Below are positions 7,874 through 17,531 of a stretch of DNA of 64,000 bases, piece by piece. Every line of letters starts with the position of its first letter. The first letter of the stretch is position 1. The position numbers and the translations under genes were made by a program. The notes under the pieces are model-generated. The model saw only the letters and a program-made list of their open reading frames with translations. It made no database searches and was not told the origin of the DNA. Source of the stretch: Anaerococcus sp. AGMB09787 (GTDB lineage Bacteria > Bacillota > Clostridia > Tissierellales > Peptoniphilaceae); the NCBI RefSeq assembly GCF_022808955.1, contig NZ_JAKZEY010000045.1, forward strand, positions 1 through 64,000. Reading direction: 5' to 3'.

Positions 7874-9840
7874 TTTATATCGCCTCCAAAGTCTTTTTTC
7901 ATCTTGGCTATTTGGTCACGCAGGTTGGCTGCTCTCTCGAAGTCCAATTCTTCAGCTGCCTTATACATTTCGCTTTCCATGTTGATGAGGATAGCTCCTA
8001 GGTCTTCCTTACTAAATTCTTGGACTTCTTCTTGGTCGTTTTTCTTGGTGATTTGGATTATCTCTGCTACGTCTTTTTTGATGGTGGTAGGGGTTATGCC
8101 GTTTTTTTGGTTGTAGGCTGTTTGGATGGACCTACGGCGGCCTGTTTCGTCTATGGCCTTTTGCATGGATTTGGTTATCCTATCGCCGTACATGATTACC
8201 CTACCCTCTGAGTTTCTCGCTGCTCTTCCTATGGTTTGGATGAGGGAGGTCTCAGACCTTAAGAAGCCTTCCTTGTCTGCATCGAGGATTGCTATGAGGG
8301 ATACTTCTGGTATGTCTAAGCCCTCACGAAGGAGGTTGATACCGACTAGGACATCAAATTCTCCCAGTCTTAGCTCTCTAATTATTTCGCTTCTCTCGAT
8401 GGTCTTTACATCAGAGTGGAGGTATCTCACCTTGATACCTGCTTCTGTTAGGTAGGTGGTGAGGTCTTCTGCCATACGCTTGGTGAGGGTTGTGACCAAG
8501 ATCCTATCCCCCCTATCTATGGTTTTGTGGATTTCTTCTATTAGGTCATCAATTTGGTTCTCTGTTGGTCTAACCTCGATAGTTGGGTCTAGGAGGCCTG
8601 TTGGTCTTATGATTTGCTCTACAAGATTGCCAGAGGTCTTTTCCATCTCGTAAGGACCAGGGGTGGCTGATACGTAGATGGCTTGGTTGATAAGGCCCTC
8701 GAATTCGTCAAACTTGAGAGGCCTATTGTCTAAGGCTGATGGTAGTCTAAAGCCATAGTCTACTAGGTTTTGTTTCCTTGACCTATCTCCCTCATACATA
8801 CCTCCTACTTGGGGAATGGTAACGTGGGATTCGTCTACCATGAGTATGAAGTCGTCTGGGAAGTAGTCAATTAGGGTGTAGGGACGGGACCCAGGCTCTC
8901 TTTGGCTTAGGTGTCTGGAGTAGTTTTCTATACCAGAGCAGTAGCCGATTTCCTTAAGCATTTCAAGGTCGTACTTGGTTCTTTGTTCAAGTCTTTGGGC
9001 CTCTAGGAGCTTATTTTCCTTATTAAAAATATCTAGGGTTTCTTCCAGTTCCTTTTCTATAGTTACTACAGCCTTGTCCACCTTCTCGCTAGATGTAGCG
9101 TAGTGGCTGGCAGGGTAGATATAGCCATGGCTTATATGGGATAAGACCTTGCCTGTGAGGGAGTCAAATTCTGAAATCTCTTCAATCTCATCTCCGAAGA
9201 ATTCTACCCTTATGGCCTTTTGGTCAAAGCCTGCTGGGAAGATGTCTAAGATATCCCCCCTACGTCTGAAGGTCCCCCTAGTGAAGTCGACATCATTTCT
9301 TACATATTGGATGTCTATAAGTTTTCTCATAACGTCTTCTGGGGAAATCTCTTGACCAGGACGAAGGGAGACTACCAGGTGCTTGTATTCTATAGGATCA
9401 CCCAAGCCGTAAATGCAGGATACACTTGCAACGATTATGACATCTTTTCTTTCAAAAAGTGCCATGGTGGCACTGTGGCGCATCTTGTCTATCTCATCGT
9501 TCATGGATGAGTCCTTAGCTATGTAGGTATCTGTCGCAGCTACATAGGCTTCTGGTTGGTAGTAGTCGTAATAAGATACGAAGAACTCGACAGCATTTTC
9601 TGGGAAAAACTCCTTAAATTCTGTAAAGAGCTGGTAGGCTAGGGTCTTGTTGTGGGCAAGGACTAGGGTAGGCCTTTGGACCTCGCTTATGATATTTGCC
9701 ATGGTGAAGGTCTTACCAGAGCCTGTAACTCCCCTAAGGATTTGGCTCTTCTTTCCCTCCTTAAGGCCTTGAGATAATTTTTCTATAGCTTGGGGCTGAT
9801 CACCCGTTGGTTTGTATGATGAATGTAATTTGAATTCCAT
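7870..9840 (-). CDS. uvrB: Excinuclease ABC subunit B
   Basis: 656 residues, full length. Helicase-like damage-verification subunit of nucleotide excision repair. Walker [14 protein letters not shown] lies near residue 40, followed by the beta-hairpin region [11 protein letters not shown] (~90-105), [10 protein letters not shown] (DEAD-like box) and the [14 protein letters not shown] motif VI. The C-terminal UVR domain ([17 protein letters not shown]) contacts UvrC. It is the first gene of a uvrBA operon. The AT-rich upstream gap (9841-9974) shows no clear LexA/DinR box to my eye. Confidence 0.98.
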   Translation of the reverse strand: MEFKLHSSYKPTGDQPQAIEKLSQGLKEGKKSQILRGVTGSGKTFTMANIISEVQRPTLVLAHNKTLAYQLFTEFKEFFPENAVEFFVSYYDYYQPEAYVAATDTYIAKDSSMNDEIDKMRHSATMALFERKDVIIVASVSCIYGLGDPIEYKHLVVSLRPGQEISPEDVMRKLIDIQYVRNDVDFTRGTFRRRGDILDIFPAGFDQKAIRVEFFGDEIEEISEFDSLTGKVLSHISHGYIYPASHYATSSEKVDKAVVTIEKELEETLDIFNKENKLLEAQRLEQRTKYDLEMLKEIGYCSGIENYSRHLSQREPGSRPYTLIDYFPDDFILMVDESHVTIPQVGGMYEGDRSRKQNLVDYGFRLPSALDNRPLKFDEFEGLINQAIYVSATPGPYEMEKTSGNLVEQIIRPTGLLDPTIEVRPTENQIDDLIEEIHKTIDRGDRILVTTLTKRMAEDLTTYLTEAGIKVRYLHSDVKTIERSEIIRELRLGEFDVLVGINLLREGLDIPEVSLIAILDADKEGFLRSETSLIQTIGRAARNSEGRVIMYGDRITKSMQKAIDETGRRRSIQTAYNQKNGITPTTIKKDVAEIIQITKKNDQEEVQEFSKEDLGAILINMESEMYKAAEELDFERAANLRDQIAKMKKDFGGDIN

Positions 9841-9974
9841 TAAAACTTCTTTCTTTATATATAAATATATGTTTTATATATACATATATGATTTGTAATT
9901 CCTAGTAATCTTGTATTAAAAATATACTAATCTTTGCATCATTTTCAATGTAGGACGATTTTACCAAAAAGTTA

Positions 9975-10003
9975 TTGACAAGGTAAAATTTTTGTTGTAA
10001 TAT
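9975..10003 (+). promoter_or_regulatory. Promoter of the metal-efflux operon
   Basis: TTGACA (9975-9980), 17-bp spacer, TAATAT (9998-10003), directly abutting the operator palindrome. Confidence 0.85.
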
Positions 10004-10021
10004 ATGAATAGCAATTCATAT
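10002..10021. promoter_or_regulatory. ArsR/SmtB-type operator
   Basis: Perfect palindromic arms ATATGAAT-AGCA-ATTCATAT overlap the -10 element and end just before the ribosome binding site of the regulator gene. Size, arm sequence and position fit autorepression by an SmtB/CzrA-type sensor. Confidence 0.8.
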
Positions 10022-10033
10022 GAGGAGTCATTC

Positions 10034-10342
10034 ATGAGTGAATTTAAAATAAATTTGGAGAGCGAAGTTCTATATGATATGGCAGATTTTTTTAAGGTCT
10101 TTGCCGATCCTACTAGGATCAAGATCCTCATTACCCTCTATGGAGGAGAGATTAGTGTCAAGGAGATTGCCCAAAAGCTTGGTATGAGCCATTCAGCCAT
10201 CTCCCACCAGCTTTCTTATCTTAGGGATAAGGATTTGGTGAGGGCCAGGCGAGATGGTAAAAATATGGTCTACGACCTTGCTGATAGGCATATCAAGATA
10301 ATTATGGAAACAGGACTTTGCCACATAAAGGAGAAGGTATGA
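10034..10342 (+). CDS. ArsR/SmtB-family metal sensor, predicted Zn/Cd-responsive repressor
   Basis: I chose the ATG at 10034 (GAGGAG six bases before) rather than 10004, which lies inside the operator; this gives 102 residues. The winged helix (FADPTRIKILITL, recognition helix SHSAISHQLSYL) is typical. The last helix carries D-x-H-x10-H-x2-E (DRH...CHIKE), the alpha-5 zinc site of SmtB/CzrA. The alpha-3 ELCVCD metal site of CadC/ArsR is absent. It should therefore release DNA when Zn(II) or similar ions are high. It overlaps the next gene by 4 bp (ATGA) and controls a three-gene efflux operon. Confidence 0.9.
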   Translation: MSEFKINLESEVLYDMADFFKVFADPTRIKILITLYGGEISVKEIAQKLGMSHSAISHQLSYLRDKDLVRARRDGKNMVYDLADRHIKIIMETGLCHIKEKV

Positions 10343-10563
10343 AAAAAAGATTTAAGTTTGAAGGATTAAGGTGCGCTAATTGTGCCAACAAAATAGAAGA
10401 TAGGATTAAGAACTTAGAGGGTGTCCTCGATGCTAATGTGTCTTACTTTACCCAAAGTATCAAGCTAGAATTGGCAGAAGGGGCTACGCTCGATAGGATA
10501 ATAGATGAGTCTAACCAAATAGCAGATAAGATAGAGCCAGGTAGCAAGATAGTAAGGAAGTAG
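10339..10563 (+). CDS. Stand-alone HMA heavy-metal-binding protein
   Basis: 74 residues from the ATG at 10339 (AAAGGAGAAGG upstream). It is a single ferredoxin-like HMA domain with the metal motif GLRCANCANKIE near residues 7-18, a form shared by copper chaperones and the N-termini of Zn/Cd ATPases. The ATPase encoded 2 bp downstream lacks any N-terminal HMA domain, so this protein probably supplies that part as a separate subunit or metallochaperone. Confidence 0.88.
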   Translation: MKKRFKFEGLRCANCANKIEDRIKNLEGVLDANVSYFTQSIKLELAEGATLDRIIDESNQIADKIEPGSKIVRK

Positions 10564-10565
10564 CT

Positions 10566-12401
10566 ATGTTTAGGAATATGAGTGAAGAGCATAGGCATAG
10601 GCTCTATGAGATAATTATAGTTAGTCTCCTTGCCCTATCTATCTTTCTTATGGGGCGTTTCTTCTTTCTGGGAGATCTCAGGAAGTGGGCCTTCCTCCTT
10701 ATCTACCTCTATAGTGGTAGGGAGATTCTCTATAGGGCCTTTATGGGGATAGTCCGTAGGTCCTATATGGATGAGAATTTCCTTATGGCACTCGCTACCA
10801 TAACTGCCTTTTTCCTAGGGGAATACTTTGAGGCTGTCGCCGTTATAATTTTTTATTCTTTTGGCGAGCTATTTGAGGATATGGCAACAGCGAAGTCCAG
10901 AGAGGAGATAGCCTCCCTAGTCGACCTAGTGCCAGAGACAGCGAGTGTCATCCTCCCTGATGGGTCTATAGAAGAAAGGGACATCTATGATGTAGAAGTT
11001 GGCGATATCCTCCTAGTATGTGAGGGAGAGAAGGTCGGAGTAGATGGCGAGGTCCTAGAAGGAAAGGCCATGGTGGATGCCTCATCCATTACTGGGGAGA
11101 GCCTGGGTCAGATAGTAGGGGCAGATGATGAGGTTCTTTCTTCGTCTATAGTAAGTGAAGGGATTATTAAGATAAGGGCTACGAAGGACTATGATTCTTC
11201 CTACGCAGCAAAGATAATCGAGCTAATCGAAGATAGTGCAAGCTCTAAGTCCAAGTCTGAGAGATTTGTATCCCGCTTTGCCAGGGTCTATACACCAATA
11301 GTGGTAGGTCTTGCCATCCTTATCGCAGTAATTCCACCAGCCTTTATGGATAAGCCCCTCAACTTCTCCCTCTTTAGGGCTGCGACCTTCTTGGTCTTAT
11401 CATGTCCATGTGCCTTGGTACTGTCAGTTCCCCTATCCTTTATAGCGGGTCTGGGTCAGGCTAGTCGTGAGGGAATTCTTATTAAGGGGAGTGAGTTTTT
11501 TGAAAAGCTTGATAAGGCTGATACTTTACTTCTTGATAAGACTGGAACTATAACTACTGGGGACTTTAAGATTGGAAATATCGAAATATATGAAGGCTTT
11601 GATAGGGAAAAAGTCCTAAACTATCTGGTGGCCCTTGAGTCCATGTCTTCCCATATTATAGGGAAGGCTATAGTAAGAGAGCTTGATAGAAAGATAAGAT
11701 CTGACATTTTTAAGTCTTATGAAAATATCCTAGGCTCAGGCATGGTCGGTGTGACCTATGGAGGTACCGAGGTCAAGGTCGGGTCGCCTGCTTTTGTGGG
11801 GGCTAAGTCAGGAAATAAGTCAGTCTTTATAAGTATAGGTGGAAGGATAGCTGGTGAGGTCCTTATAGAAGATGAGATAAGAACTAATGTGAGTGAGACT
11901 ATAGGAAGACTTAAAGAAAGGTTTAAAAATATTGCCATAGTCTCAGGAGACCAAAAGGAAAATGTAGGTAAAATTGCAGAAAAACTTGGCATAGGTAAGT
12001 TCTATAGTGAGGTCAAGCCCCATGAGAAGCTTGCCATCATGAGAAAGACCAAGGCAGATGCCAAGGCCCTGGTCTTTGTGGGTGATGGGATAAATGATGG
12101 TCCAGTCCTCAAAAATTCTGATGTGGGTATATCCATGGGAGAAACTTCTAGCGATATAGCCATAGATGCCAGTGATGTTTTGATAACTGGCAAAGACTTC
12201 TCAAAGCTTGCCACCCTCTTTGATATAACAAGGCTAACCAATAGGACAGTAAGGCAAAATATAACCTTCATCCTAGCAGTAAAGATTCTTATCCTCATCC
12301 TAGGCCTTATGGGCTACGCCTCTATGTGGCTGTCTATCTTTGGAGATGTGGGTGTATCTATAATATCCATCCTCTGGGCAATGAGGATACTTAAGAAATA
12401 G
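10566..12401 (+). CDS. zntA: P1B-type Zn/Cd-exporting ATPase lacking the N-terminal metal domain
   Basis: 611 residues. Visible: membrane CPC motif (SCPCALVLSVP), phosphorylation site DKTGTIT, TGES-type actuator loop (SSITGES), hinge GDGINDGPVLK, and a last helix with FGDVGVS, whose Asp is the Zn/Cd selectivity residue of ZntA. No HMA domain is fused; the preceding gene encodes one separately. The nucleotide-domain SxHP motif reads SSHIIGKAI, so the nearly invariant HP proline is Ile here, which could weaken ATP positioning. It should pump Zn(II), Cd(II) or Pb(II) out of the cell. Last gene of the operon. Confidence 0.93.
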   Translation: MFRNMSEEHRHRLYEIIIVSLLALSIFLMGRFFFLGDLRKWAFLLIYLYSGREILYRAFMGIVRRSYMDENFLMALATITAFFLGEYFEAVAVIIFYSFGELFEDMATAKSREEIASLVDLVPETASVILPDGSIEERDIYDVEVGDILLVCEGEKVGVDGEVLEGKAMVDASSITGESLGQIVGADDEVLSSSIVSEGIIKIRATKDYDSSYAAKIIELIEDSASSKSKSERFVSRFARVYTPIVVGLAILIAVIPPAFMDKPLNFSLFRAATFLVLSCPCALVLSVPLSFIAGLGQASREGILIKGSEFFEKLDKADTLLLDKTGTITTGDFKIGNIEIYEGFDREKVLNYLVALESMSSHIIGKAIVRELDRKIRSDIFKSYENILGSGMVGVTYGGTEVKVGSPAFVGAKSGNKSVFISIGGRIAGEVLIEDEIRTNVSETIGRLKERFKNIAIVSGDQKENVGKIAEKLGIGKFYSEVKPHEKLAIMRKTKADAKALVFVGDGINDGPVLKNSDVGISMGETSSDIAIDASDVLITGKDFSKLATLFDITRLTNRTVRQNITFILAVKILILILGLMGYASMWLSIFGDVGVSIISILWAMRILKK

Positions 12402-12411
12402 GGGTTCGCTC

Positions 12412-13197
12412 CTATTTTTTTATTGTGGATTTTATAAAATTGTAGGTTTGGTCAAAGAGATATAATCTTTTTTCTTCGTTGGTGAAGTTGTGGGCTGTAT
12501 CCTTTATTTCAATATATCTCGCTTGGGGAAAGGCATTTTGGAGGTCTTCTACATCTGCCCTTCTTATTACCTTGTCCTTTTCTCCCCTAACTATGAGGAC
12601 TTGACCAGGGTAAGAGCCGGCTAGGTCTAGGATATTATACTTTTTACAATCCTTATAGAGGGCAGTAGAAAGCTTAAGGCCACCTATATCGAGGGACTTG
12701 TCAGTCCTTGTAGGATCATTTTCTATCTCCCCTAGCTCCTTTAGGAGTCCGTTGTGGTCCCCATCAAAGTAGACCCCTGGTCCATAGAGGATAAGACCAC
12801 GAGGATTTAGCTTACTTGCAAGACTTATCCCAGTAGCAGATCCCATGGAGTGGGCCCTAAGGAAGATATTATCACTATCAACAAAGGGCAGACTCTCTGC
12901 CAGCTCATAAATCAAAAAACCTTCTTCTATTTGTCTAGTCAAGGTCAGATCAAAGATAGACCCATCACTCTCCCCTGTTGCAGAAAAATCAAACCTCAGA
13001 GTCAAAACTCCCCCACTAGTGAGGTACTTGGATTCTTGGATTGACATATAATTAATCCCATTCCTATCATCCAAAAGTCCATGGAAGAAGATTAGCAGAG
13101 GATATTTTTTCCCTTGGTCAAAGTCATCGGGAGCATTTAATACTCCCCTCAAGACATCCCCATTTGCTTTAATAATTTCCTTATAAATATATTTCAT
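12412..13197 (-). CDS. Alpha/beta-fold hydrolase, probable carboxylesterase
   Basis: 261 residues, cytoplasmic. The nucleophile elbow is AHSMGSA near residue 116 (first Gly of GxSxG replaced by Ala). The oxyanion region reads FHGLLDDRNG. The acid is probably Asp in RGEKDKVI and the base His in KDTAHNF near the C-terminus. It resembles the family of small esterases that includes cinnamoyl esterases; substrate unknown. The gene converges with the efflux ATPase (10 bp between stops) and lies downstream of two strong hairpins after feoB. Confidence 0.85.
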   Translation of the reverse strand: MKYIYKEIIKANGDVLRGVLNAPDDFDQGKKYPLLIFFHGLLDDRNGINYMSIQESKYLTSGGVLTLRFDFSATGESDGSIFDLTLTRQIEEGFLIYELAESLPFVDSDNIFLRAHSMGSATGISLASKLNPRGLILYGPGVYFDGDHNGLLKELGEIENDPTRTDKSLDIGGLKLSTALYKDCKKYNILDLAGSYPGQVLIVRGEKDKVIRRADVEDLQNAFPQARYIEIKDTAHNFTNEEKRLYLFDQTYNFIKSTIKK

Positions 13198-13271
13198 AAA
13201 AACTCCTTAGGGAATTTATACCCCAAGGAGTTAATAATCATTAGACATATATAAGATTAATATAAATCTTG

Positions 13272-13347
13272 TCAGAGCGTCGATAAACCCGATTTATTAG
13301 TGGGTTCGTCGACGCTCTGATCGCCTCCTAGGAGGCGAGAATTTTTT
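13272..13347. terminator. Double hairpin between feoB and the hydrolase gene
   Basis: First hairpin: TCAGAGCGTCGA (13272-13283) with TCGACGCTCTGA (13309-13320), an extra AACCC/GGGTT inside. Second: the perfect 18-bp palindrome TCGCCTCCTAGGAGGCGA (13321-13338), followed by ATTTTTT on the plus strand. Minus-strand transcription from feoB passes through without a following T-run, so the structure may act as an mRNA 3' stabiliser or terminate plus-strand transcripts. Confidence 0.65.
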
Positions 13348-15493
13348 AAGCTATAGATTTTTCAAAGCTTGCTTTTTGCCTATGGGTATCGGCTTTTCTT
13401 GTGAGCATGATTATAAGGAAGGCTAGGCTTACAAAGCCTGCTAGTGTAGCTAGGTCGAAGCTTCCGTATAGGAAGAATCTTCCTAGTTGGTAAACTATTA
13501 GGGATACTAGGTAGGCAAAGCCCATTTGGTAGGCTATAGTTATCAAAGTCCATTTTCTAGATCCCATCTCCGTTCTGATTGCTCCTACTGCTGCAAAGCA
13601 TGGCATGCATAGCATATTGAAGATTAGGAAGGAGTAAGCAGCTAGTTGGCTTGGTAGGAGTCCTCCCATAGCTGCAAGTAGGCTTGTTGATTCTTCTGTT
13701 ACTTCTGATCCTACTCCTAGGACTACTCCCAAGGTTGCTACTACGTTCTCCTTGGCAACAAAGCCTGTGATTGTAGCAACTCCTGCTTCCCACTTATCAA
13801 AGCCTAGTGGGGCAAAGATTGGTGCTATGAATGATCCTATTTGACCTAGAATTGATCCTTGACTTTCTCCTTCTACTAGTTGGAGGTTAAAGCTAAAGTT
13901 AGATAGGATGTAGATTACTACTGTTGAGAGGAGGATTATTGTACCTGCTCTCTTGATGTAGGCCTTGGTCTTAAAGAGTACATCCCTTAGGACTTGCTTA
14001 GGTCTAGGCATATGGTATTCTGGTAGTTCCATGATAAATGGTGCTGGATCTTCTTTTAGTTCCTTAAATTTCTTTAGGATTATGCCTGAAGTTATAATGG
14101 CTAGTATTCCTATGATATAAAAGGAGAAGGACATTACAGTTCTATGCTCTGGGAAGAATGCTCCAGCTATTAGGGATATAACAGGAAGTTTTGCTGAGCA
14201 AGGCATGAAGGATGCTGTCATTATAGTAATCTTCTTATCTCTTTCTGATTCTATAGTTCTAGATGCTTGGATACCTGGTACTGCACAACCTGTAGCTATC
14301 ATGGCTGGTATGAATGATTTTCCTGATAGTCCAAATTTTCTAAATAGCCTATCCATAACAAATGCAACTCTTGACATATATCCTATATCTTCAAGGATTG
14401 AAAGTAGGGCAAAGAGTACCATCATTTGTGGAATAAATCCTAGGACTGCTCCAACACCTGCTAGTATTCCATCTGTTACAAGTCCTGCTACAAGAGGATT
14501 TACATTAATACTATCTAGGAAGTAAGCTGCCCCTGGGATTATTCTCTCTTCAAAGAGTCCGTTGGCAAAGTCTGTGGCTAGGGTTCCTGGTGAGTTTGAA
14601 TAAACTGATAGGAAGTATACCAAGAACATGACTATTGCAAAGATAGGTAGGCCCCAGATCTTTGATGTAACTACCTTGTCTATCTTGTCAGTTAGGGATT
14701 GCTTTGGTGCTGCCTTAGTTAGTACTGAGCTTGTAATTTCTTCTATTGCGTCATACCTAGCTGAGCTTATGATTGATTGGCAGTCATCATCAAAGTATTC
14801 TTCGCTTTCTTTTCTAATTTTTGCAATGTTTTTTGAGTCATCTTGGCTAAGTCTATTCCCAGCAAATTTATAAATAAGTTCATTGTCTTCTTCAAAAGCC
14901 TTTATGGCAAAAAATCTTGTAAGTCTAGGGCTAACCTTCCCATCAAAACTTGCTTCGATTTCTCTAATATTTTTTTCAAGCTTATTATCAAAGTTAAATG
15001 CCTGGCCGACTTTTGGATTTACCTTGAGGATTTCTGCTTTTAATTTGTCTATACCCTTGCCCTTGCTTGCAACTATTTCGATTATAGGTAAGTTTAGGGA
15101 TTTGCTTAGGGCCTTTACATCGATCTTATCTCCCCTAGCCTCAACTATGTCTGTCATATTTAGGGCTATTATCATTGGGATATTTAATTCCAAGAGCTGA
15201 CTTGTAAGGTATAGGTTCCTCATCAAATTGGAAGCGTCTACCAAGTTTATAATAAGGTCTGGTCTATCTTCTAATAAATAATTTCTGGCAATAATTTCTT
15301 CGCTGGTATATGGTGATAAGGAATAAATTCCTGGTAGGTCTTCGATTATTACTTCCTTGTGTCCCTTAAGTATTCCTTCTTTTTTGTCTACTGTAACTCC
15401 AGGCCAGTTTCCTACTCTTTGGTTTGCTCCTGTTAGGGCATTAAAGAGGGTAGTCTTGCCTGAGTTGGGGTTTCCTGCTAGTGCAACTCTCAT
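13346..15493 (-). CDS. feoB: Ferrous iron transporter FeoB
   Basis: 715 residues. The N-terminal GTPase shows G1 GNPNSGKTT (residues 7-15), G3 DLPG and G4 NMTD. The membrane part contains the duplicated gate regions, the conserved FMPCSAKLPV segment and MLCMPCFAAVGA. It imports Fe(II) across the cytoplasmic membrane. The start overlaps the feoA stop by 4 bp. An imperfect Fur box lies upstream of the operon. Confidence 0.97.
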   Translation of the reverse strand: MRVALAGNPNSGKTTLFNALTGANQRVGNWPGVTVDKKEGILKGHKEVIIEDLPGIYSLSPYTSEEIIARNYLLEDRPDLIINLVDASNLMRNLYLTSQLLELNIPMIIALNMTDIVEARGDKIDVKALSKSLNLPIIEIVASKGKGIDKLKAEILKVNPKVGQAFNFDNKLEKNIREIEASFDGKVSPRLTRFFAIKAFEEDNELIYKFAGNRLSQDDSKNIAKIRKESEEYFDDDCQSIISSARYDAIEEITSSVLTKAAPKQSLTDKIDKVVTSKIWGLPIFAIVMFLVYFLSVYSNSPGTLATDFANGLFEERIIPGAAYFLDSINVNPLVAGLVTDGILAGVGAVLGFIPQMMVLFALLSILEDIGYMSRVAFVMDRLFRKFGLSGKSFIPAMIATGCAVPGIQASRTIESERDKKITIMTASFMPCSAKLPVISLIAGAFFPEHRTVMSFSFYIIGILAIITSGIILKKFKELKEDPAPFIMELPEYHMPRPKQVLRDVLFKTKAYIKRAGTIILLSTVVIYILSNFSFNLQLVEGESQGSILGQIGSFIAPIFAPLGFDKWEAGVATITGFVAKENVVATLGVVLGVGSEVTEESTSLLAAMGGLLPSQLAAYSFLIFNMLCMPCFAAVGAIRTEMGSRKWTLITIAYQMGFAYLVSLIVYQLGRFFLYGSFDLATLAGFVSLAFLIIMLTRKADTHRQKASFEKSIA

Positions 15494-15717
15494 AATTCTT
15501 CTACTCCTATGTGTTTAGCATCGTCTTTTCTTATAGATAGGTCATAGCCTCTGACTCTAAGTTCTATAGGATCGCCTAGTGGGGCGAGTTTAACTACATT
15601 AACTTCTGTGTTTTTGGTAAGACCCATATCCATGAGCCTTCTTTTGGTAGGCATATCTCCACTTACCTTAACTATCTTTACAGATGAGCCTACAGATATT
15701 TCATTGAGTGTTTTCAT
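15490..15717 (-). CDS. feoA: FeoA-domain protein
   Basis: 75 residues with the SH3-like FeoA fold: KRRLMDMGLTKNTEVNV and DPIELRVRGYDLSIRKDDA are characteristic. It is thought to assist FeoB at the membrane. It overlaps feoB and the preceding feoA-like gene by 4 bp each, so translation of all three is coupled. Confidence 0.94.
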   Translation of the reverse strand: MKTLNEISVGSSVKIVKVSGDMPTKRRLMDMGLTKNTEVNVVKLAPLGDPIELRVRGYDLSIRKDDAKHIGVEEL

Positions 15718-15935
15718 CTTATCTCCTTTACATGTATTCTTCTGGCAAGGTCAAAGCTTATCGCTATCCTACTAGAATCCTTGAGGAGGATAAAATTATC
15801 CCCGTCCTTCTTGTAGATCTTAAACCTTTGGCCCTTGATAAAGCCAAGGCTTGCAAGATGCTTTCTAATATCTTCCTTGCCCTTGATATCTTCTATCTCT
15901 AGTTCGCTTCCTTCATCAAAAAATGTTAGTAACAT
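15714..15935 (-). CDS. feoA: Second FeoA-domain protein
   Basis: 73 residues. RKHLASLGFIKGQRFKIYKK and IAISFDLARRIHVKEI match the FeoA fold, but the protein differs clearly from its neighbour. Two FeoA proteins ahead of FeoB are common in clostridial feo operons. First gene of the operon. Confidence 0.9.
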   Translation of the reverse strand: MLLTFFDEGSELEIEDIKGKEDIRKHLASLGFIKGQRFKIYKKDGDNFILLKDSSRIAISFDLARRIHVKEIR

Positions 15936-16029
15936 ATTAACTCCATATAAATGCGCATTTATTTTTTAAATATATTTAAATATAACTAAAAATATCTTTC
16001 TATATGATAATAATATCACATATTAAAAT

Positions 16030-16048
16030 AATAATCAATATCATTATC
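16030..16048. promoter_or_regulatory. Fur box upstream of feoAAB
   Basis: On the minus strand GATAATGATATTGATTATT agrees with the consensus GATAATGATAATCATTATC at 16 of 19 positions. It lies ~95 bp before the first feoA start, so iron repression by Fur is likely. Confidence 0.75.
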
Positions 16049-16150
16049 AATAAATTTTTATTTTTTCTCTTCTTTCCCCTCCTGGGCAAAATTTTTCATA
16101 TAGCTTTACTATCTATCGAAATATATTATAATAAATCCTAGAGGTGAAGT

Positions 16151-17164
16151 ATGTATTTTTTTGTAAATGATTATAATTCAATTTGCTATAAAGAAATTTT
16201 AGATGCCTTTAGAGATTGTCTAAATGAAAAAAATATAGGCTACGGATTTGATGATCATAGCGAAAAAGCCAGGGTCTTGATAAAGAAGGCTCTAAGAAAT
16301 AAAGATGTCCTTATAAGGTTTGTGCCAGGTGGGACTAGTGCCAATATCCTAGGCCTTACTTGTGGGATGCGCCAGCAAGATTCGATCCTTGCCCTAGAGT
16401 CTGGCCATATCAAGGGTCATGAGGCAGGATCAATCGAAGCTACAGGAGTTAAAATAGAGCTAATTTCTTCTCCTACAGGTAAACTTAGTAGGAAGGACTT
16501 GGAAGAAAAACTCTTTGACTTTGACAGCGAATATGTTACCCACCCTAAGAAGGTCTATATATCAAATACAACAGAGCTTGGAGAAGTCTATAAGAAGGAA
16601 GAGCTAAGTGAAATCTATGACTTCTGCAAGACTCACGATATGTATTTGTTTATAGACGGAGCAAGGATTGCAGCAGCCCTCGCCAGTGATAAGTGCGACT
16701 ATGGATTAGCTGATTTAACTTCCTTATGTGATATTTTTTACCTGGGTGGTACTAAGGCAGGCTTTCTCTTTGGCGAGGCCTTAGTTATAGTAAATGATGA
16801 GCTAAAGAAGGACTTCCTTAACCTAGAGAAGCAAAAGGGAGCCATGCTCGCCAAGGGCTTTATCTCTGGGATTATGTGGGAGAGGGTATTTTCTGAAGAG
16901 GACTTCTACCTAAGAGGATCTAGGAAGGCCTTCGAGATGGCAAAGAAACTTAGCCAGGGCCTAGTTGCTAAGGGCTATGACCTCGCCTATCCCTTCGAGT
17001 CCAACCAAGTCTTTGTACTCTTGGATGAAAAAGATCTTAGTCATTGGCAAGAGATTGCTGAATTTGAAATTACTGGAGCTAGGGACGAGAAAAAAATCGC
17101 AAGGCTTGTTACTACCTTTAGAACAAGCGAAGAAGATGTAGATGGATTTTTGAGGGAAGTATAG
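16151..17164 (+). CDS. Threonine aldolase family PLP enzyme
   Basis: 337 residues, a fold type I aminotransferase-like enzyme. FVPGGTSANILGL binds the cofactor phosphate, ESGHIKGHEAGSIEATG is the typical family segment, FIDGARIAAAL has the Asp that contacts the pyridine nitrogen, and Lys in YLGGTKAG forms the internal aldimine. It probably splits threonine or allo-threonine into glycine and acetaldehyde. It starts a tight three-gene run (1-bp gap to the next gene). Confidence 0.92.
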   Translation: MYFFVNDYNSICYKEILDAFRDCLNEKNIGYGFDDHSEKARVLIKKALRNKDVLIRFVPGGTSANILGLTCGMRQQDSILALESGHIKGHEAGSIEATGVKIELISSPTGKLSRKDLEEKLFDFDSEYVTHPKKVYISNTTELGEVYKKEELSEIYDFCKTHDMYLFIDGARIAAALASDKCDYGLADLTSLCDIFYLGGTKAGFLFGEALVIVNDELKKDFLNLEKQKGAMLAKGFISGIMWERVFSEEDFYLRGSRKAFEMAKKLSQGLVAKGYDLAYPFESNQVFVLLDEKDLSHWQEIAEFEITGARDEKKIARLVTTFRTSEEDVDGFLREV

Positions 17165-17165
17165 G

Positions 17166-17531
17166 ATGGATTATGATAAATTTATAAAAAATCTTGGCAA
17201 AGCTTACTTAGTTATGGTGGCTTTTGCTATTATTTTTCTTTTAAGGGGGAGATCATCTACTGTTAAAGACTATAAGCTAAATGATGATCTGACTTATACT
17301 GGTCAAATGGAAAGAAAGAAGTTTCAAGGTCAAGGATCTCTTTTAACCAAAGATGGCCTTTATAAGGGTAATTTTGAAGATGGTCTTATAAAAGGTGATG
17401 GAGTTTTTATAGGCGATAATTATTATTATATGAGAAAGGGCAAGGATACCTATATCAAATATAACGACGGTAGGATTTTTGTCAAAGACAAGGATAAGTG
17501 GGAGCAAGTAGATGAAAAAAGAGAAAATTAA
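17166..17531 (+). CDS. Small membrane-anchored MORN-repeat protein
   Basis: 121 residues. One N-terminal membrane helix (~residues 13-30, LVMVAFAIIFLLRG) is followed by two MORN-like repeats (YTGQMERKKFQGQGSLL, YKGNFEDGLIKGDGVFI). The basic and acidic tail would face outward or inward depending on topology. It overlaps the acyltransferase gene by 20 bp, which suggests the two work together at the cell envelope. Function otherwise unknown. Confidence 0.75.
   Translation: MDYDKFIKNLGKAYLVMVAFAIIFLLRGRSSTVKDYKLNDDLTYTGQMERKKFQGQGSLLTKDGLYKGNFEDGLIKGDGVFIGDNYYYMRKGKDTYIKYNDGRIFVKDKDKWEQVDEKREN

Noticed and set aside
10004-10033. Upstream start for the ArsR-type regulator
   Set aside because: It would lie within the operator palindrome and lacks a ribosome binding site; the ATG at 10034 has GAGGAG.
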